Assembly: GCA_016707075.1 (NCBI GenBank)
Contig: JADJII010000004.1
Span: 124,001 to 188,000 of the forward strand
DNA from: Egaibacter danicus
GTDB taxonomy: Bacteria; Pseudomonadota; Gammaproteobacteria; Burkholderiales; Burkholderiaceae_C
DNA length: 64,000 nt
Direction: 5' to 3'
The position numbers and the translations under genes were made by a program. The notes below the pieces were generated by a model. The model did not search any database. It was not told the DNA's origin and saw only the letters and a program-made list of their open reading frames with translations. Below are positions 25,775 through 33,210 of this stretch, one piece after another; the first letter of the stretch is position 1, and each line of letters begins with the position of its first letter.

Positions 25775-26296
25775 CTATGGCGCCAAGACGGTGGGATCCA
25801 TCCTGGTGAGCCGGATGAAGGTGGCGGAGCTGCTACTTGTGGGCGCCCGACTCAGCCAGCCAGCGGCCTTGACCGCCGCCGATACCTGCCCCATATCGGC
25901 CTTGCCGGCCAGTTTGGCCTTCACGGCTCCCATCACCTTGCCCATATCGCCCGGCCCCGAGGCGCCAAGCTCTATCACGATGGCTTTAACAGCCGAAGTC
26001 ACCTCGTCCGCGGATAGCCGCTGCGGCAGATAGGCCTGCAGCACGGTGATCTCGGCCGCCTCCTTGTCGGCCAGGTCCTGCCGCTGGGCCTGCACGTAGG
26101 CGGCCATCGAGTCCTTGCGCTGCTTGATGAGCTTGTCGACGATGGCGATCACGGCCACATCGTCCAGCACCACGCGCTCATCCACTTCCTTTTGCTTGCA
26201 GGCAGCCAGCAGCAGGCGGATGGTGCCCAGGCGTTCGCTGTCCTTGGCGCGCATGGCGGTTTTCATGTCTTCGGTGATCTGGTCTTTGAGCGCCAT
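25775..26296 (-). CDS. yqeY: GatB/YqeY domain protein
   Basis: Small protein related to the tail domain of the GatB amidotransferase; in many proteobacteria it follows rpsU, as here, and its role is uncertain. The sequence MALKDQITEDMKTAMRAKDS, RLGTIRLLLAACKQKEVDER and GDMGKVMGAVKAKLAGKADMG is typical. Family members end shortly after VSAAVKAAL, i.e. near 25837; here the frame continues for about 25 residues that are the antisense of pmbA, so its natural stop and the pmbA stop appear lost together. Start ATG 26296. Confidence 0.85.
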   Translation of the reverse strand: MALKDQITEDMKTAMRAKDSERLGTIRLLLAACKQKEVDERVVLDDVAVIAIVDKLIKQRKDSMAAYVQAQRQDLADKEAAEITVLQAYLPQRLSADEVTSAVKAIVIELGASGPGDMGKVMGAVKAKLAGKADMGQVSAAVKAAGWLSRAPTSSSSATFIRLTRMDPTVLAP

Positions 26297-26345
26297 GGGA
26301 TGAACTCCTGATGTGGTGTGAATACGTTGTGGATGTGTCCGGAAA

Positions 26346-26383
26346 TAAAAAAAGCCCGCCTGAGCGTCCCCGGCGAGCTTTTT
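26346..26383. terminator. bidirectional-looking intrinsic terminator between rpsU and yqeY
   Basis: AAAAAAAGCCCGCC and GGCGAGCTTTTTT pair around a short GC-containing loop, with A-run and T-run on the two sides. On the minus strand it lies between rpsU and yqeY and may limit read-through from rpsU. Confidence 0.75.
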
Positions 26384-26415
26384 TGTGGCCTGCGAAGGCT
26401 GCGCTGATTTGAAGA

Positions 26416-26628
26416 TCAGTACATCTTCTTGGGCAACTGCATCGAGCGGATGCGCTTGTAGTTGCGCTTGACGGCGGCTGCCTTCTTGCGCTTGCGCTCG
26501 GCCGTTGGCTTTTCGTAGAACTCGCGTGCGCGCAAGTCGGTCAGCAAGCCCAGTTTTTCAATCGTGCGCTTGAAGCGGCGCAGTGCCACGTCAAAGGGTT
26601 CGTTTTCTTTTACACGGATGGTCGTCAT
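26416..26628 (-). CDS. rpsU: 30S ribosomal protein S21
   Basis: Small basic protein of 70 residues of the 30S subunit, helping initiation at Shine-Dalgarno sequences. It begins MTTIRVKENEPFDVALRRFK and ends in the lysine/arginine-rich tail KRNYKRIRSMQLPKKMY. Start at ATG 26628; the frame is open far upstream but only this part matches S21. Followed by a terminator hairpin and yqeY, the common proteobacterial order. Confidence 0.97.
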   Translation of the reverse strand: MTTIRVKENEPFDVALRRFKRTIEKLGLLTDLRAREFYEKPTAERKRKKAAAVKRNYKRIRSMQLPKKMY

Positions 26629-26756
26629 GACGTCAAAGTTTTCTGAAAATGTGCGGGTCGCATCAAAGGGAAGATCAGGCCGTTTGACAACATTCCACGC
26701 GGGGTTCCCCGCTAAAAATTGATCAGGCAGCGGGGGTTTGCCAGCAAAGCCTTGGA

Positions 26757-28001
26757 TTATAGCGGTTTTTGCGTCGCAGCCATCCCTTTTGCGCAGGCAA
26801 AGGCGCTGGCCCAGGCCCACTGGAAGTTGTAGCCGCCCAGCCAGCCGGTCACGTCCACCACCTCGCCGATGAAATACAGGCCCGGCTGTTTTGACTCCAT
26901 CGTCTGACTGGACAGGTCTCGCGTGTCCACGCCGCCTGCGGTGACCTCCGCCTTTTTGTAGCCTTCCGTGCCCGACGGGGTGAGTTCCCAGTGGCTCAGC
27001 GTTTGGGCCAATGCGGCCAGTGATTTGTCGGTGGCTTCGTTGATCGGGCGCTGCCAATTGTGGCCACCAGCCGCATCCTGCTTCACCCAGGTATCGGCCA
27101 GGCGGGCGGGCACCTGGCTGGCCAGCTCGTTGGCGATCAACTTGCGGGAGGTGGTTTTGGCCTGGATGAATTTCTCTAAAATGTTGACATCAGGTGCCAA
27201 ATCCAGCCAGATTGGGGTTTTTGGCTGCCAATAGCTTGAAATCTGCAATACGCCGGGGCCACTCAAACCCCGGTGGGTGAAGAGCAAATCTTCCAGAAAA
27301 GCGGTTTTTGCCTTCTTGTTGCCCGTCTCGATGCGCACCGGCAGGGAAAGCCCGGCCAGTTGGGCGTAGGGCTCCCAGGCGGCTTCATCAAATGTGAGCG
27401 GCACCAGCGCCGGGCGGGGTTCCACCAGGCGCAGGCCGAATTGTCTGGCTACGCGATAGCCAAAATCGGTCGCGCCAATTTTGGGGATGGACAGGCCACC
27501 GGTGGCGATCACCACCGAGCGGGTGCTGACAACGCCCCGGTCACTACTGATTTCATAGCTGCCCGCACCCTCTGCATGAGGGGTGAAGGCCGAAAAGGCA
27601 ATGGATTTGACCGCGCAGGGCTGCCAGCGGGTGACCTGGCCGACGTCGCATTCGGCCAGCAGCAGGTTGATGATGTCTTCGGCCGAGCGGTCGCAAAACA
27701 GCTGGCCCTTGTGTTTCTCGTGGAAAGGGATGTTGTATCGCTGCAGCAAACCGATGAAGTCCTGCGGCGTGTAGCGCGACAGGGCCGATCGACAAAAGTG
27801 CGGGTTGTCGCCCAGAAAATTGGCGGGTGTGGTGCCGGTGTTGGTGAAGTTGCAACGTCCACCGCCCGAGATGCGGATTTTTTCGGCCACCTTGTCACCG
27901 TGGTCGATCAGCAAAACCTCAAGGCCCAGTTGCCCGGCCACGCCCGCACAAAACAGCCCTGCGGCTCCGGCGCCGATGATGACGACATCAAAATTTTGCA
28001 T
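26757..28001 (-). CDS. HI0933/YhiN-like FAD-dependent oxidoreductase
   Basis: Flavoprotein of 414 residues of the HI0933 family. The dinucleotide-binding fold VVIIGAGAAGLFCAG opens the protein, followed by the family hallmark RISGGGRCNFTN near residue 45, GGLSIPKIGATDFGY in the middle and TAGGVDTRDLSSQTMESK with GLYFIGEVVDVTGWLGGYN at the C-terminus (second FAD contact). The reaction is not known. Stands alone between rpsU and the cobA operon. Confidence 0.9.
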   Translation of the reverse strand: MQNFDVVIIGAGAAGLFCAGVAGQLGLEVLLIDHGDKVAEKIRISGGGRCNFTNTGTTPANFLGDNPHFCRSALSRYTPQDFIGLLQRYNIPFHEKHKGQLFCDRSAEDIINLLLAECDVGQVTRWQPCAVKSIAFSAFTPHAEGAGSYEISSDRGVVSTRSVVIATGGLSIPKIGATDFGYRVARQFGLRLVEPRPALVPLTFDEAAWEPYAQLAGLSLPVRIETGNKKAKTAFLEDLLFTHRGLSGPGVLQISSYWQPKTPIWLDLAPDVNILEKFIQAKTTSRKLIANELASQVPARLADTWVKQDAAGGHNWQRPINEATDKSLAALAQTLSHWELTPSGTEGYKKAEVTAGGVDTRDLSSQTMESKQPGLYFIGEVVDVTGWLGGYNFQWAWASAFACAKGMAATQKPL

Positions 28002-28045
28002 GGGCTGCAGTGTAGATGCAGCCCATGGGGCTCACATGGTGTCTA

Positions 28046-28906
28046 TCAGGCGGTCTGCCCGAAAGAAGGCGCCATATGTGGTTGTTGAACTGGCTGTTTC
28101 AGCGCCAGCAGTCCCTGCAGCACATCACCCACCACGATGACGGACGGGCTGGCCAGCTGCTCGCGCACCACCATCGCGTGCAGGTCACCCAGCGTGGTGA
28201 CGGCGTGGCGCTGGCTGGCCAGGCTGGCGCTCTGGATCACCGCCACGGGTGTGTGGGCGGGCAGGCCGGTGAGCAACTCGTCCTGAATGCGCTGCGCACC
28301 ACTGACGCCCATGTAGATCACCAGCGTCAGCCTGGCGCTGTGGGCCGTGGCGGCCAGTGCAGTCCAGTCGGTGCCCTCGTCGCCGGGCTTGGCGTGGCCC
28401 GTGACAAAGACCACACCGTGTGCGTGTTCGCGGTGCGTCAGCGGCACGCCCAGCGAGGTGACGGCCGCCAGGCCCGACGTGATGCCGTTGATCACCTCAA
28501 CGCGAACGCCTGCCGCGCGCAGGTGTTCGATCTCTTCGCCGCCGCGGCCAAAGATGAAGGGGTCTCCGCCCTTGAGGCGCACGACGTTTTCGCCCTCGTT
28601 GGCGGCCATGATCATCAGCTTCTCGATGAAGGCTTGCGGTGTGGATTTGCAGCCGCCGCGTTTGCCCACGTACACCACGCGTGCCGTGGGTGCGGCGTGG
28701 GCCACGATGTCATCGCTGACCAGATCGTCCACCAGCAGCACCGTGGCGGCCTGAATGGCCTTGAGCGCCTTGATGGTGAGCAGCTCGGGATCGCCCGGGC
28801 CCGCACCCACGAGGGTGCATTTCCCGTTCGCCACAACGGTGCTTTCTCCATTCGCCACCAGGGTGCGTTGGCCGTGGCTGTTGAAGTGTGTGTCGTGGGT
28901 CGTCAT
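28046..28906 (-). CDS. cobA: uroporphyrinogen-III C-methyltransferase
   Basis: SAM-dependent enzyme converting uroporphyrinogen III to precorrin-2, on the way to siroheme, the cofactor of NirB. Family motifs: TLVGAGPGDPELLTIKA near residue 33, VYVGKRGG, VRLKGGDPFIFGRGGEE, and GITSGLAAVTSLGVPLTHRE. The first 30 residues are unusual: the strand TLVGAG is preceded by two imperfect 8-residue copies (TLVANGES, TVVANGKC), encoded by 24-base tandem units. Start overlaps the ybiB stop (ATGA), so it is the last gene of the nirB operon and is probably co-induced by nitrate. Confidence 0.92.
   Translation of the reverse strand: MTTHDTHFNSHGQRTLVANGESTVVANGKCTLVGAGPGDPELLTIKALKAIQAATVLLVDDLVSDDIVAHAAPTARVVYVGKRGGCKSTPQAFIEKLMIMAANEGENVVRLKGGDPFIFGRGGEEIEHLRAAGVRVEVINGITSGLAAVTSLGVPLTHREHAHGVVFVTGHAKPGDEGTDWTALAATAHSARLTLVIYMGVSGAQRIQDELLTGLPAHTPVAVIQSASLASQRHAVTTLGDLHAMVVREQLASPSVIVVGDVLQGLLALKQPVQQPHMAPSFGQTA
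28817..28864 (-). repeat. 24-bp tandem repeat in cobA 5' region
   Basis: Two 24-base units (28841-28864 and 28817-28840) share the core GTGGCGAA-GG-AAA-GC and resemble the next 24 bases coding for the true first strand of the enzyme. They look like slippage duplications of the domain start. Confidence 0.6.
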
Positions 28907-29808
28907 AGTTGTGAAACCAGATGCAAGATGTGGACCACCTGCTGCGCAATCGGTGGGGGTACGGGTTGGTAACCAGCCATCACAGCCCGGATGTACGCCG
29001 CCGTGCTGTCGGCATCAATCGCTGTGGGTAAATCAGGCAATGTGGCCAGCGTGCCGGTCTGCGCTTCCTGCAGGTCGATGGGGTGGCCGGCGATGAACGC
29101 ACGCATTTTGGGTGTGCGCCGCGGGTCGGCCACGGCTTCGCCTTCGGTGCCGCGCAGCAGCAGGGCGTTGGACTGCATCAGTTCAAACGTAGCCGCCATG
29201 GACTCGGCGTATTCCGGGTGGGTGTAGCTGCTGACGATCAGGCTCTTGCCTTCGCAAGGGTTCATCAGCTTCACCAGGCTGTGCGCGGGGTTGCGCAGCC
29301 CCACCACCCGGCGCACGTCGAGCAGGCGCTGCAAGCCGGGGCACAGCAACTCCGTCGGGGCAAACGCCAGTTGGCCGGGTGCTATGAATTCAATAGCTGT
29401 TTGCGCAGGTATATCAAGGGCCAGAAGCACTTTTGATGTGAAAACGCGGGTTGATTCGGTCGCCGTTCCATGAATCAGCACCGGCAGGCCTTCGCGCGCC
29501 AGCAGCAACGCCAGCAGCGGTGTGAGCACGGGCAGCTTGCGCGCGCCGTTGTAGCTGGGGATAACCACCACCGGCTTGTCGCCAGCCGGGATTTTGTTCA
29601 GCCGGGCGTCGGTGGCGTCCAGAAAACCCGCCATCTCCTGCGCGGTTTCGCCCTTGATGCGCATGGCCAGGCAAAAGGCGCCAATTTCCAGATCGGTCAC
29701 GGTGCCGTCCAGCACCTGGCCAAACAGATCGGTGGCCTGCTCACGCGTGAGCGCGCGGGCGCCTTCCTTGCCGCGCCCGATTTCCTTGATGTATTTGCCT
29801 ATACCCAT
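28903..29808 (-). CDS. ybiB: YbiB/TrpD2-type DNA-binding protein
   Basis: Protein of 301 residues related to anthranilate phosphoribosyltransferase (glycosyl transferase family 3 fold), called YbiB or TrpD2; the E. coli homologue binds nucleic acid and has no TrpD activity. N-terminal helical domain LTREQATDLFGQVLDGTVTD, then VIPSYNGARKLPVLTPLLA in place of the TrpD glycine loop, and a C-terminal part TAAYIRAVMAGYQPVPPPI. A dispersed-repeat copy (29379-29444) is in frame and encodes SKVLLALDIPAQTAIEFIAP. Lies between nasA and cobA; its role in nitrate assimilation, if any, is unknown. Confidence 0.85.
   Translation of the reverse strand: MGIGKYIKEIGRGKEGARALTREQATDLFGQVLDGTVTDLEIGAFCLAMRIKGETAQEMAGFLDATDARLNKIPAGDKPVVVIPSYNGARKLPVLTPLLALLLAREGLPVLIHGTATESTRVFTSKVLLALDIPAQTAIEFIAPGQLAFAPTELLCPGLQRLLDVRRVVGLRNPAHSLVKLMNPCEGKSLIVSSYTHPEYAESMAATFELMQSNALLLRGTEGEAVADPRRTPKMRAFIAGHPIDLQEAQTGTLATLPDLPTAIDADSTAAYIRAVMAGYQPVPPPIAQQVVHILHLVSQL
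29379..29444 (+). repeat. dispersed ~66-bp repeat, copy 7 (in frame inside ybiB)
   Basis: Reads GTGCTATGAATTCAATAGCT, GTTTGCGCAGGTATATCAAG, GGCCAGAAGCACTTTTGATG, TGAAAA. The gene is read from the opposite strand and stays open. Confidence 0.75.
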
Positions 29809-29867
29809 TCCTGGATTGTCCGTGAACGCTGATGACCGGGGGCTATGAGCTTATGCAGCGGCCACGC

Positions 29868-32765
29868 TCAAACGGCGACAGCCTTCAGGGTGGCGCGCAC
29901 CATACGCTGCAGTTGCGGCACGCAGGAGCCGCAGTTGGTGCCGCACTGCAGGGCCTTTTGCAGACTGGCCAGGCGTTCGCCCGCAGTGCCCTGGCACCGG
30001 CCCAGTTCGCTGGTGATGGCCGCATCAGTCACGTTGAAGCAGGTGCACACGGCCTTGCCGCGCGACACCACCGCAATGGGGGGGGTAGCACCGGGCACCA
30101 GCAGCGCGCGGCCATAACTGTGGGCCGGCAACTGGTCTTGCAGCAGGGTGCTGATCCAGGCTTGCGCGCTGGTATCGCCGGCCAGCATGAAGCCTTCCAG
30201 TGTGACGGCCTCCTCGCCGTGTACCAGGTTCACCGCCCGGCGCTGGCCGCGCCTGGTGTCGGCATAGCGCAGTACATGGGGGCCGTTGAGGTCCAGCAGA
30301 TTTTCGATGGATTGCAGCAGCCCGGTATCGACTGCCTCATGGCCGGCAGCGCGAAACAGCACGCCGCTGCGCTCACTGGCGTTGCCCTGGGTTGTCTCGC
30401 CATTGGAAAACAGGGTACAGCTGGCAAAGGGGAATTGATCCATCAGCGCCTGTAGGGCAGAGCGCACCACCAGCACGCGCTCGGCGGGCATCCAGGCCAT
30501 GCCCAACAGGGACCAGGGCATGTCTGCCTTGAGCACCTTGACTGCAGCGTGCTTAAACTCGGGCTGCCTGGAGTCCGGGCAGAAGGCGGAGTTGGTGAGT
30601 GCATTGACTCCACTCAGAGGCAACCCGGTGCTGCTGAGACCGCTCAGATGCTCTTCGCCCCAGTGCATGGCCATGAAGACCTGACTCAGGCCCAGTTCGG
30701 CGGCCGCCTGCACCGGAGCGACGATGCTGCCGCGCCGGGAAGTGATGTGCACCAGATCGCCATCCTTGAGCTGGCGCCGGGCCATGTCTTGCGGGTGCAT
30801 CTGCAGGGCGGGCTCACGTACATGACCAAACAGGCGGCCCAATGTGCCGGTGCGGCTCATGCCGTGCCACTGGTCGCGCAAACGCCCGGTGGTCAGCGCG
30901 AAGGGGTAACGCGCATCCAGAGGTTCGGCCACGGGCCGATACTGCACGTCAGCAAAGCGGGCACGGCCATCGGGCGTGGGGAATACGCCGTCTTCGTAGA
31001 GGCGAACCTTGCCAAATTGCTGACTGAGGGCCGGCAACGCGGTCGCGTTGCCGTTCATGTTGCGCCCTTGGGCCGGGTCCGCAGGACACGGCCATTGCTG
31101 GGGTGCCGCGTCGAGCATGGCGTAACTCATGCCGGTGATGTCGAGGTCGCGGCCGCGGGTGGATTCGCGGTGCTCGTTCCATACCGACTCGGGGGTGGGG
31201 TAAGGAAACAGTGTCCGTTCGGGCTGAGCCTGTCGAAGCCCTTCGACCAGCTCCGGGCGAACGGGAAGCAGGGCCTCCAGGCGCTGCGCAAAGTCCACCG
31301 CAATCGCCCAGTCGTGGCGTGGGCCATCGCTGAGTGGCCCGGGTGCGGGCACGGCCGCCCGCACCCGGGAGATGCGACGTTCGCTGTTGGTGACGGTGCC
31401 TTCTTTTTCCCCCCAGGTGGTGGCAGGCAGCAGCAGGTCGGCATAGCGTGCAGTGGCGGTGGTGGCAAAGGCTTCCTGCAGCACCACAAACTCCGCGCGC
31501 GCCAGCGCGCGGCGCACGGTGGCCTGGTCGGGCATGCTTTGCGCCGGGTTGGTGCAGGCAATCCACAGCGCTTTGATCTCGCCATCGGCGGCGGCCTGGA
31601 ACATCTCCACCGCCGTCTTGCCGGGCTTGTCGGGCACGCTGGGCACGCCCCACAGCGCGGCCACTTCGGCGCGGTGCGCGGGGTTGGCCAGGTCGCGGTG
31701 GGCTGATAGCAGGTTGGACAGGCCACCCACTTCGCGTCCGCCCATGGCATTGGGCTGGCCGGTCAGCGAGAACGGGCCGGCGCCGGGTTTGCCGATCTGG
31801 CCGGTGGCCAGGTGCAGGTTGATGAGCGCGCAGTTCTTGTCGGTGCCGCTGCTGGACTGGTTCAGGCCCTGGCAATACAGGCTCAGGGTGGCAGCAGACT
31901 GGGCGAACAGGCGCGTGGCCTCCAGCAGGTCATCTTTACGGATGCCACAGGTCTGCGCCACCACATCGGGTGTGCAGTCGCGCACCGTGGCCTTGAGTGC
32001 ATCAAAACCGCTGGTGTGTGCGGCGATGTAGTCGGCGTTGGTCCAGCCTTCCCACAGCATCAGGTGCAGCATGCCGTTGAACAGCATGACATCGGTGCCG
32101 GGCTGGATCTGCAGGAACAGGTCGGCACACTCGGCGGTGTCGGTGCGGCGCACGTCGCACACCACCATCTTGAGCGCCGGATTGGCGCGCCGGGCGTCTT
32201 CAATGCGCCGGAACAGAATGGGGTGGGCAAACGCCGGGTTGGCACCGACGATGAACAGCGTGCTGGCGTGGTTCATATCGTCGTAGCAGGCGGGCGGGGC
32301 GTCGGCGCCCAGCGTCTTCTTGTAGCCGGCCACGGCGCTGCTCATGCACAGGCGCGAGTTGGTGTCGATGTTGTTGGTGCCAATCAGGCCCTTGGCCAGC
32401 TTGTTGAAGACGTAGTAGTCCTCGGTGAGCAACTGGCCCGAGACGTAAAACCCCACGGCGTCGGGGCCGTGCTTCTGGATCGTGCGCTCGAACGTGCGCG
32501 CGGCCACACCGAGCGCATGGTCCCAGCTGACGGCCTGCGGTGCTGCACCGCGCTGCAGCCGCTGCATGGGTTGCAGCAGGCGGGTTTGCAGGTTGACCGG
32601 CGCGCTGGCCGTGAGGTGCAGCGTGCTGCCCTTGGAGCACAGCCGCCCGAAGTTGGCGGGGTGCTCCGGGTTGCCGCGTACCCCGGTGATCTGCGCGCCT
32701 TCAGATTCAATGATGACGCCGCAGCCCACACCGCAATACGGGCAAGTGCTCCGTGTTTCCTTCAT
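29868..32765 (-). CDS. nasA: assimilatory nitrate reductase, catalytic subunit
   Basis: Cytoplasmic molybdopterin enzyme reducing nitrate to nitrite; 965 residues. The N-terminal [4Fe-4S] motif is RSTCPYCGVGCG, with the fourth Cys in GRLCSKGS. The Mo-bis-MGD domains include YVSGQLLTEDYYVFNKLAKG, NIDTNSRLCMSS and NAMGGREVGG, and the molybdopterin-binding C domain has TTGRLRDQWHGMSRTG. A BFD-type [2Fe-2S] domain ends the protein (CTCFNVTDAAI and CGTNCGSCVPQL), as in bacterial NasA that take electrons from a flavoprotein. An intact REP palindrome is in frame near residue 505 (RPELVEGLRQAQPER). Third gene of the nirB-nirD-nasA unit. Confidence 0.96.
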   Translation of the reverse strand: MKETRSTCPYCGVGCGVIIESEGAQITGVRGNPEHPANFGRLCSKGSTLHLTASAPVNLQTRLLQPMQRLQRGAAPQAVSWDHALGVAARTFERTIQKHGPDAVGFYVSGQLLTEDYYVFNKLAKGLIGTNNIDTNSRLCMSSAVAGYKKTLGADAPPACYDDMNHASTLFIVGANPAFAHPILFRRIEDARRANPALKMVVCDVRRTDTAECADLFLQIQPGTDVMLFNGMLHLMLWEGWTNADYIAAHTSGFDALKATVRDCTPDVVAQTCGIRKDDLLEATRLFAQSAATLSLYCQGLNQSSSGTDKNCALINLHLATGQIGKPGAGPFSLTGQPNAMGGREVGGLSNLLSAHRDLANPAHRAEVAALWGVPSVPDKPGKTAVEMFQAAADGEIKALWIACTNPAQSMPDQATVRRALARAEFVVLQEAFATTATARYADLLLPATTWGEKEGTVTNSERRISRVRAAVPAPGPLSDGPRHDWAIAVDFAQRLEALLPVRPELVEGLRQAQPERTLFPYPTPESVWNEHRESTRGRDLDITGMSYAMLDAAPQQWPCPADPAQGRNMNGNATALPALSQQFGKVRLYEDGVFPTPDGRARFADVQYRPVAEPLDARYPFALTTGRLRDQWHGMSRTGTLGRLFGHVREPALQMHPQDMARRQLKDGDLVHITSRRGSIVAPVQAAAELGLSQVFMAMHWGEEHLSGLSSTGLPLSGVNALTNSAFCPDSRQPEFKHAAVKVLKADMPWSLLGMAWMPAERVLVVRSALQALMDQFPFASCTLFSNGETTQGNASERSGVLFRAAGHEAVDTGLLQSIENLLDLNGPHVLRYADTRRGQRRAVNLVHGEEAVTLEGFMLAGDTSAQAWISTLLQDQLPAHSYGRALLVPGATPPIAVVSRGKAVCTCFNVTDAAITSELGRCQGTAGERLASLQKALQCGTNCGSCVPQLQRMVRATLKAVAV
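31215..31265. repeat. REP-type palindrome inside nasA
   Basis: Palindrome of about 50 bases: CCGTTCGGGCTGAGCCTGTC, then GAAGCCCTTCGACCAGCTCC, then GGGCGAACGG. Its arms pair with few mismatches. The translated stretch PELVEGLRQAQPE is the well-known signature of this REP family when it lands in a coding frame. Confidence 0.85.
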
Positions 32766-32807
32766 GCCGTGGCGGTGCGACGGGCGGGGCCGGCAATGGG
32801 GCGGGTC

Positions 32808-33143
32808 TCACCCGTGGCGTGGTTTTCCAGCTCCGCTGTCCAGAAACACCATACCGTCTTCCACCTTCATGCTGAACTTCGGTGTGCAGCCCTCATCGGG
32901 CGCGCTGGCCTGGCCGTCACACAGGCCGATTTGCCAGTTGTGCAGCGGGCAGGCGACGTGGGTGCCAAACACAATGCCCTGGCTCAAGGGGCCACCCTTG
33001 TGCGGGCAGCGGTCCAGCAGGGCAAACACTTCGTCCTTGTCGTTGCGGAACACGGCTACGTCCAGCCCCTGTGCGCGGCTGACGCGGCGTGAGCCCAGTA
33101 CGGGGATGTCGGTGACGAGGCAAATCTTTTTCCATTCGGTCAT
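32808..33143 (-). CDS. nirD: nitrite reductase (NADH) small subunit
   Basis: Rieske-like small subunit of the cytoplasmic assimilatory NADH-nitrite reductase, 111 residues. It contains CPHKGGPLSQG and CPLHNWQIGL, the two cluster-ligand motifs; unlike some NirD proteins the Cys/His ligands are present. It starts at ATG 33143 and is separated from nirB by a dispersed-repeat copy, and from nasA by 42 bases. Co-transcribed with nirB and nasA. Confidence 0.95.
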   Translation of the reverse strand: MTEWKKICLVTDIPVLGSRRVSRAQGLDVAVFRNDKDEVFALLDRCPHKGGPLSQGIVFGTHVACPLHNWQIGLCDGQASAPDEGCTPKFSMKVEDGMVFLDSGAGKPRHG

Positions 33144-33144
33144 G

Positions 33145-33210
33145 GTGCTATTCCTTTTGTAGCTGCTTGTGCATATCCGGAGAGGTCTGCAAGCCTTTTT
33201 TATGCATTAA
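33145..33210 (+). repeat. dispersed ~66-bp repeat, copy 8 (nirB-nirD junction)
   Basis: Reads GGTGCTATTCCTTTTGTAGC, TGCTTGTGCATATCCGGAGA, GGTCTGCAAGCCTTTTTTA. It fills the whole gap between nirD and nirB and contains the nirB stop codon (33202-33200). Confidence 0.7.
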
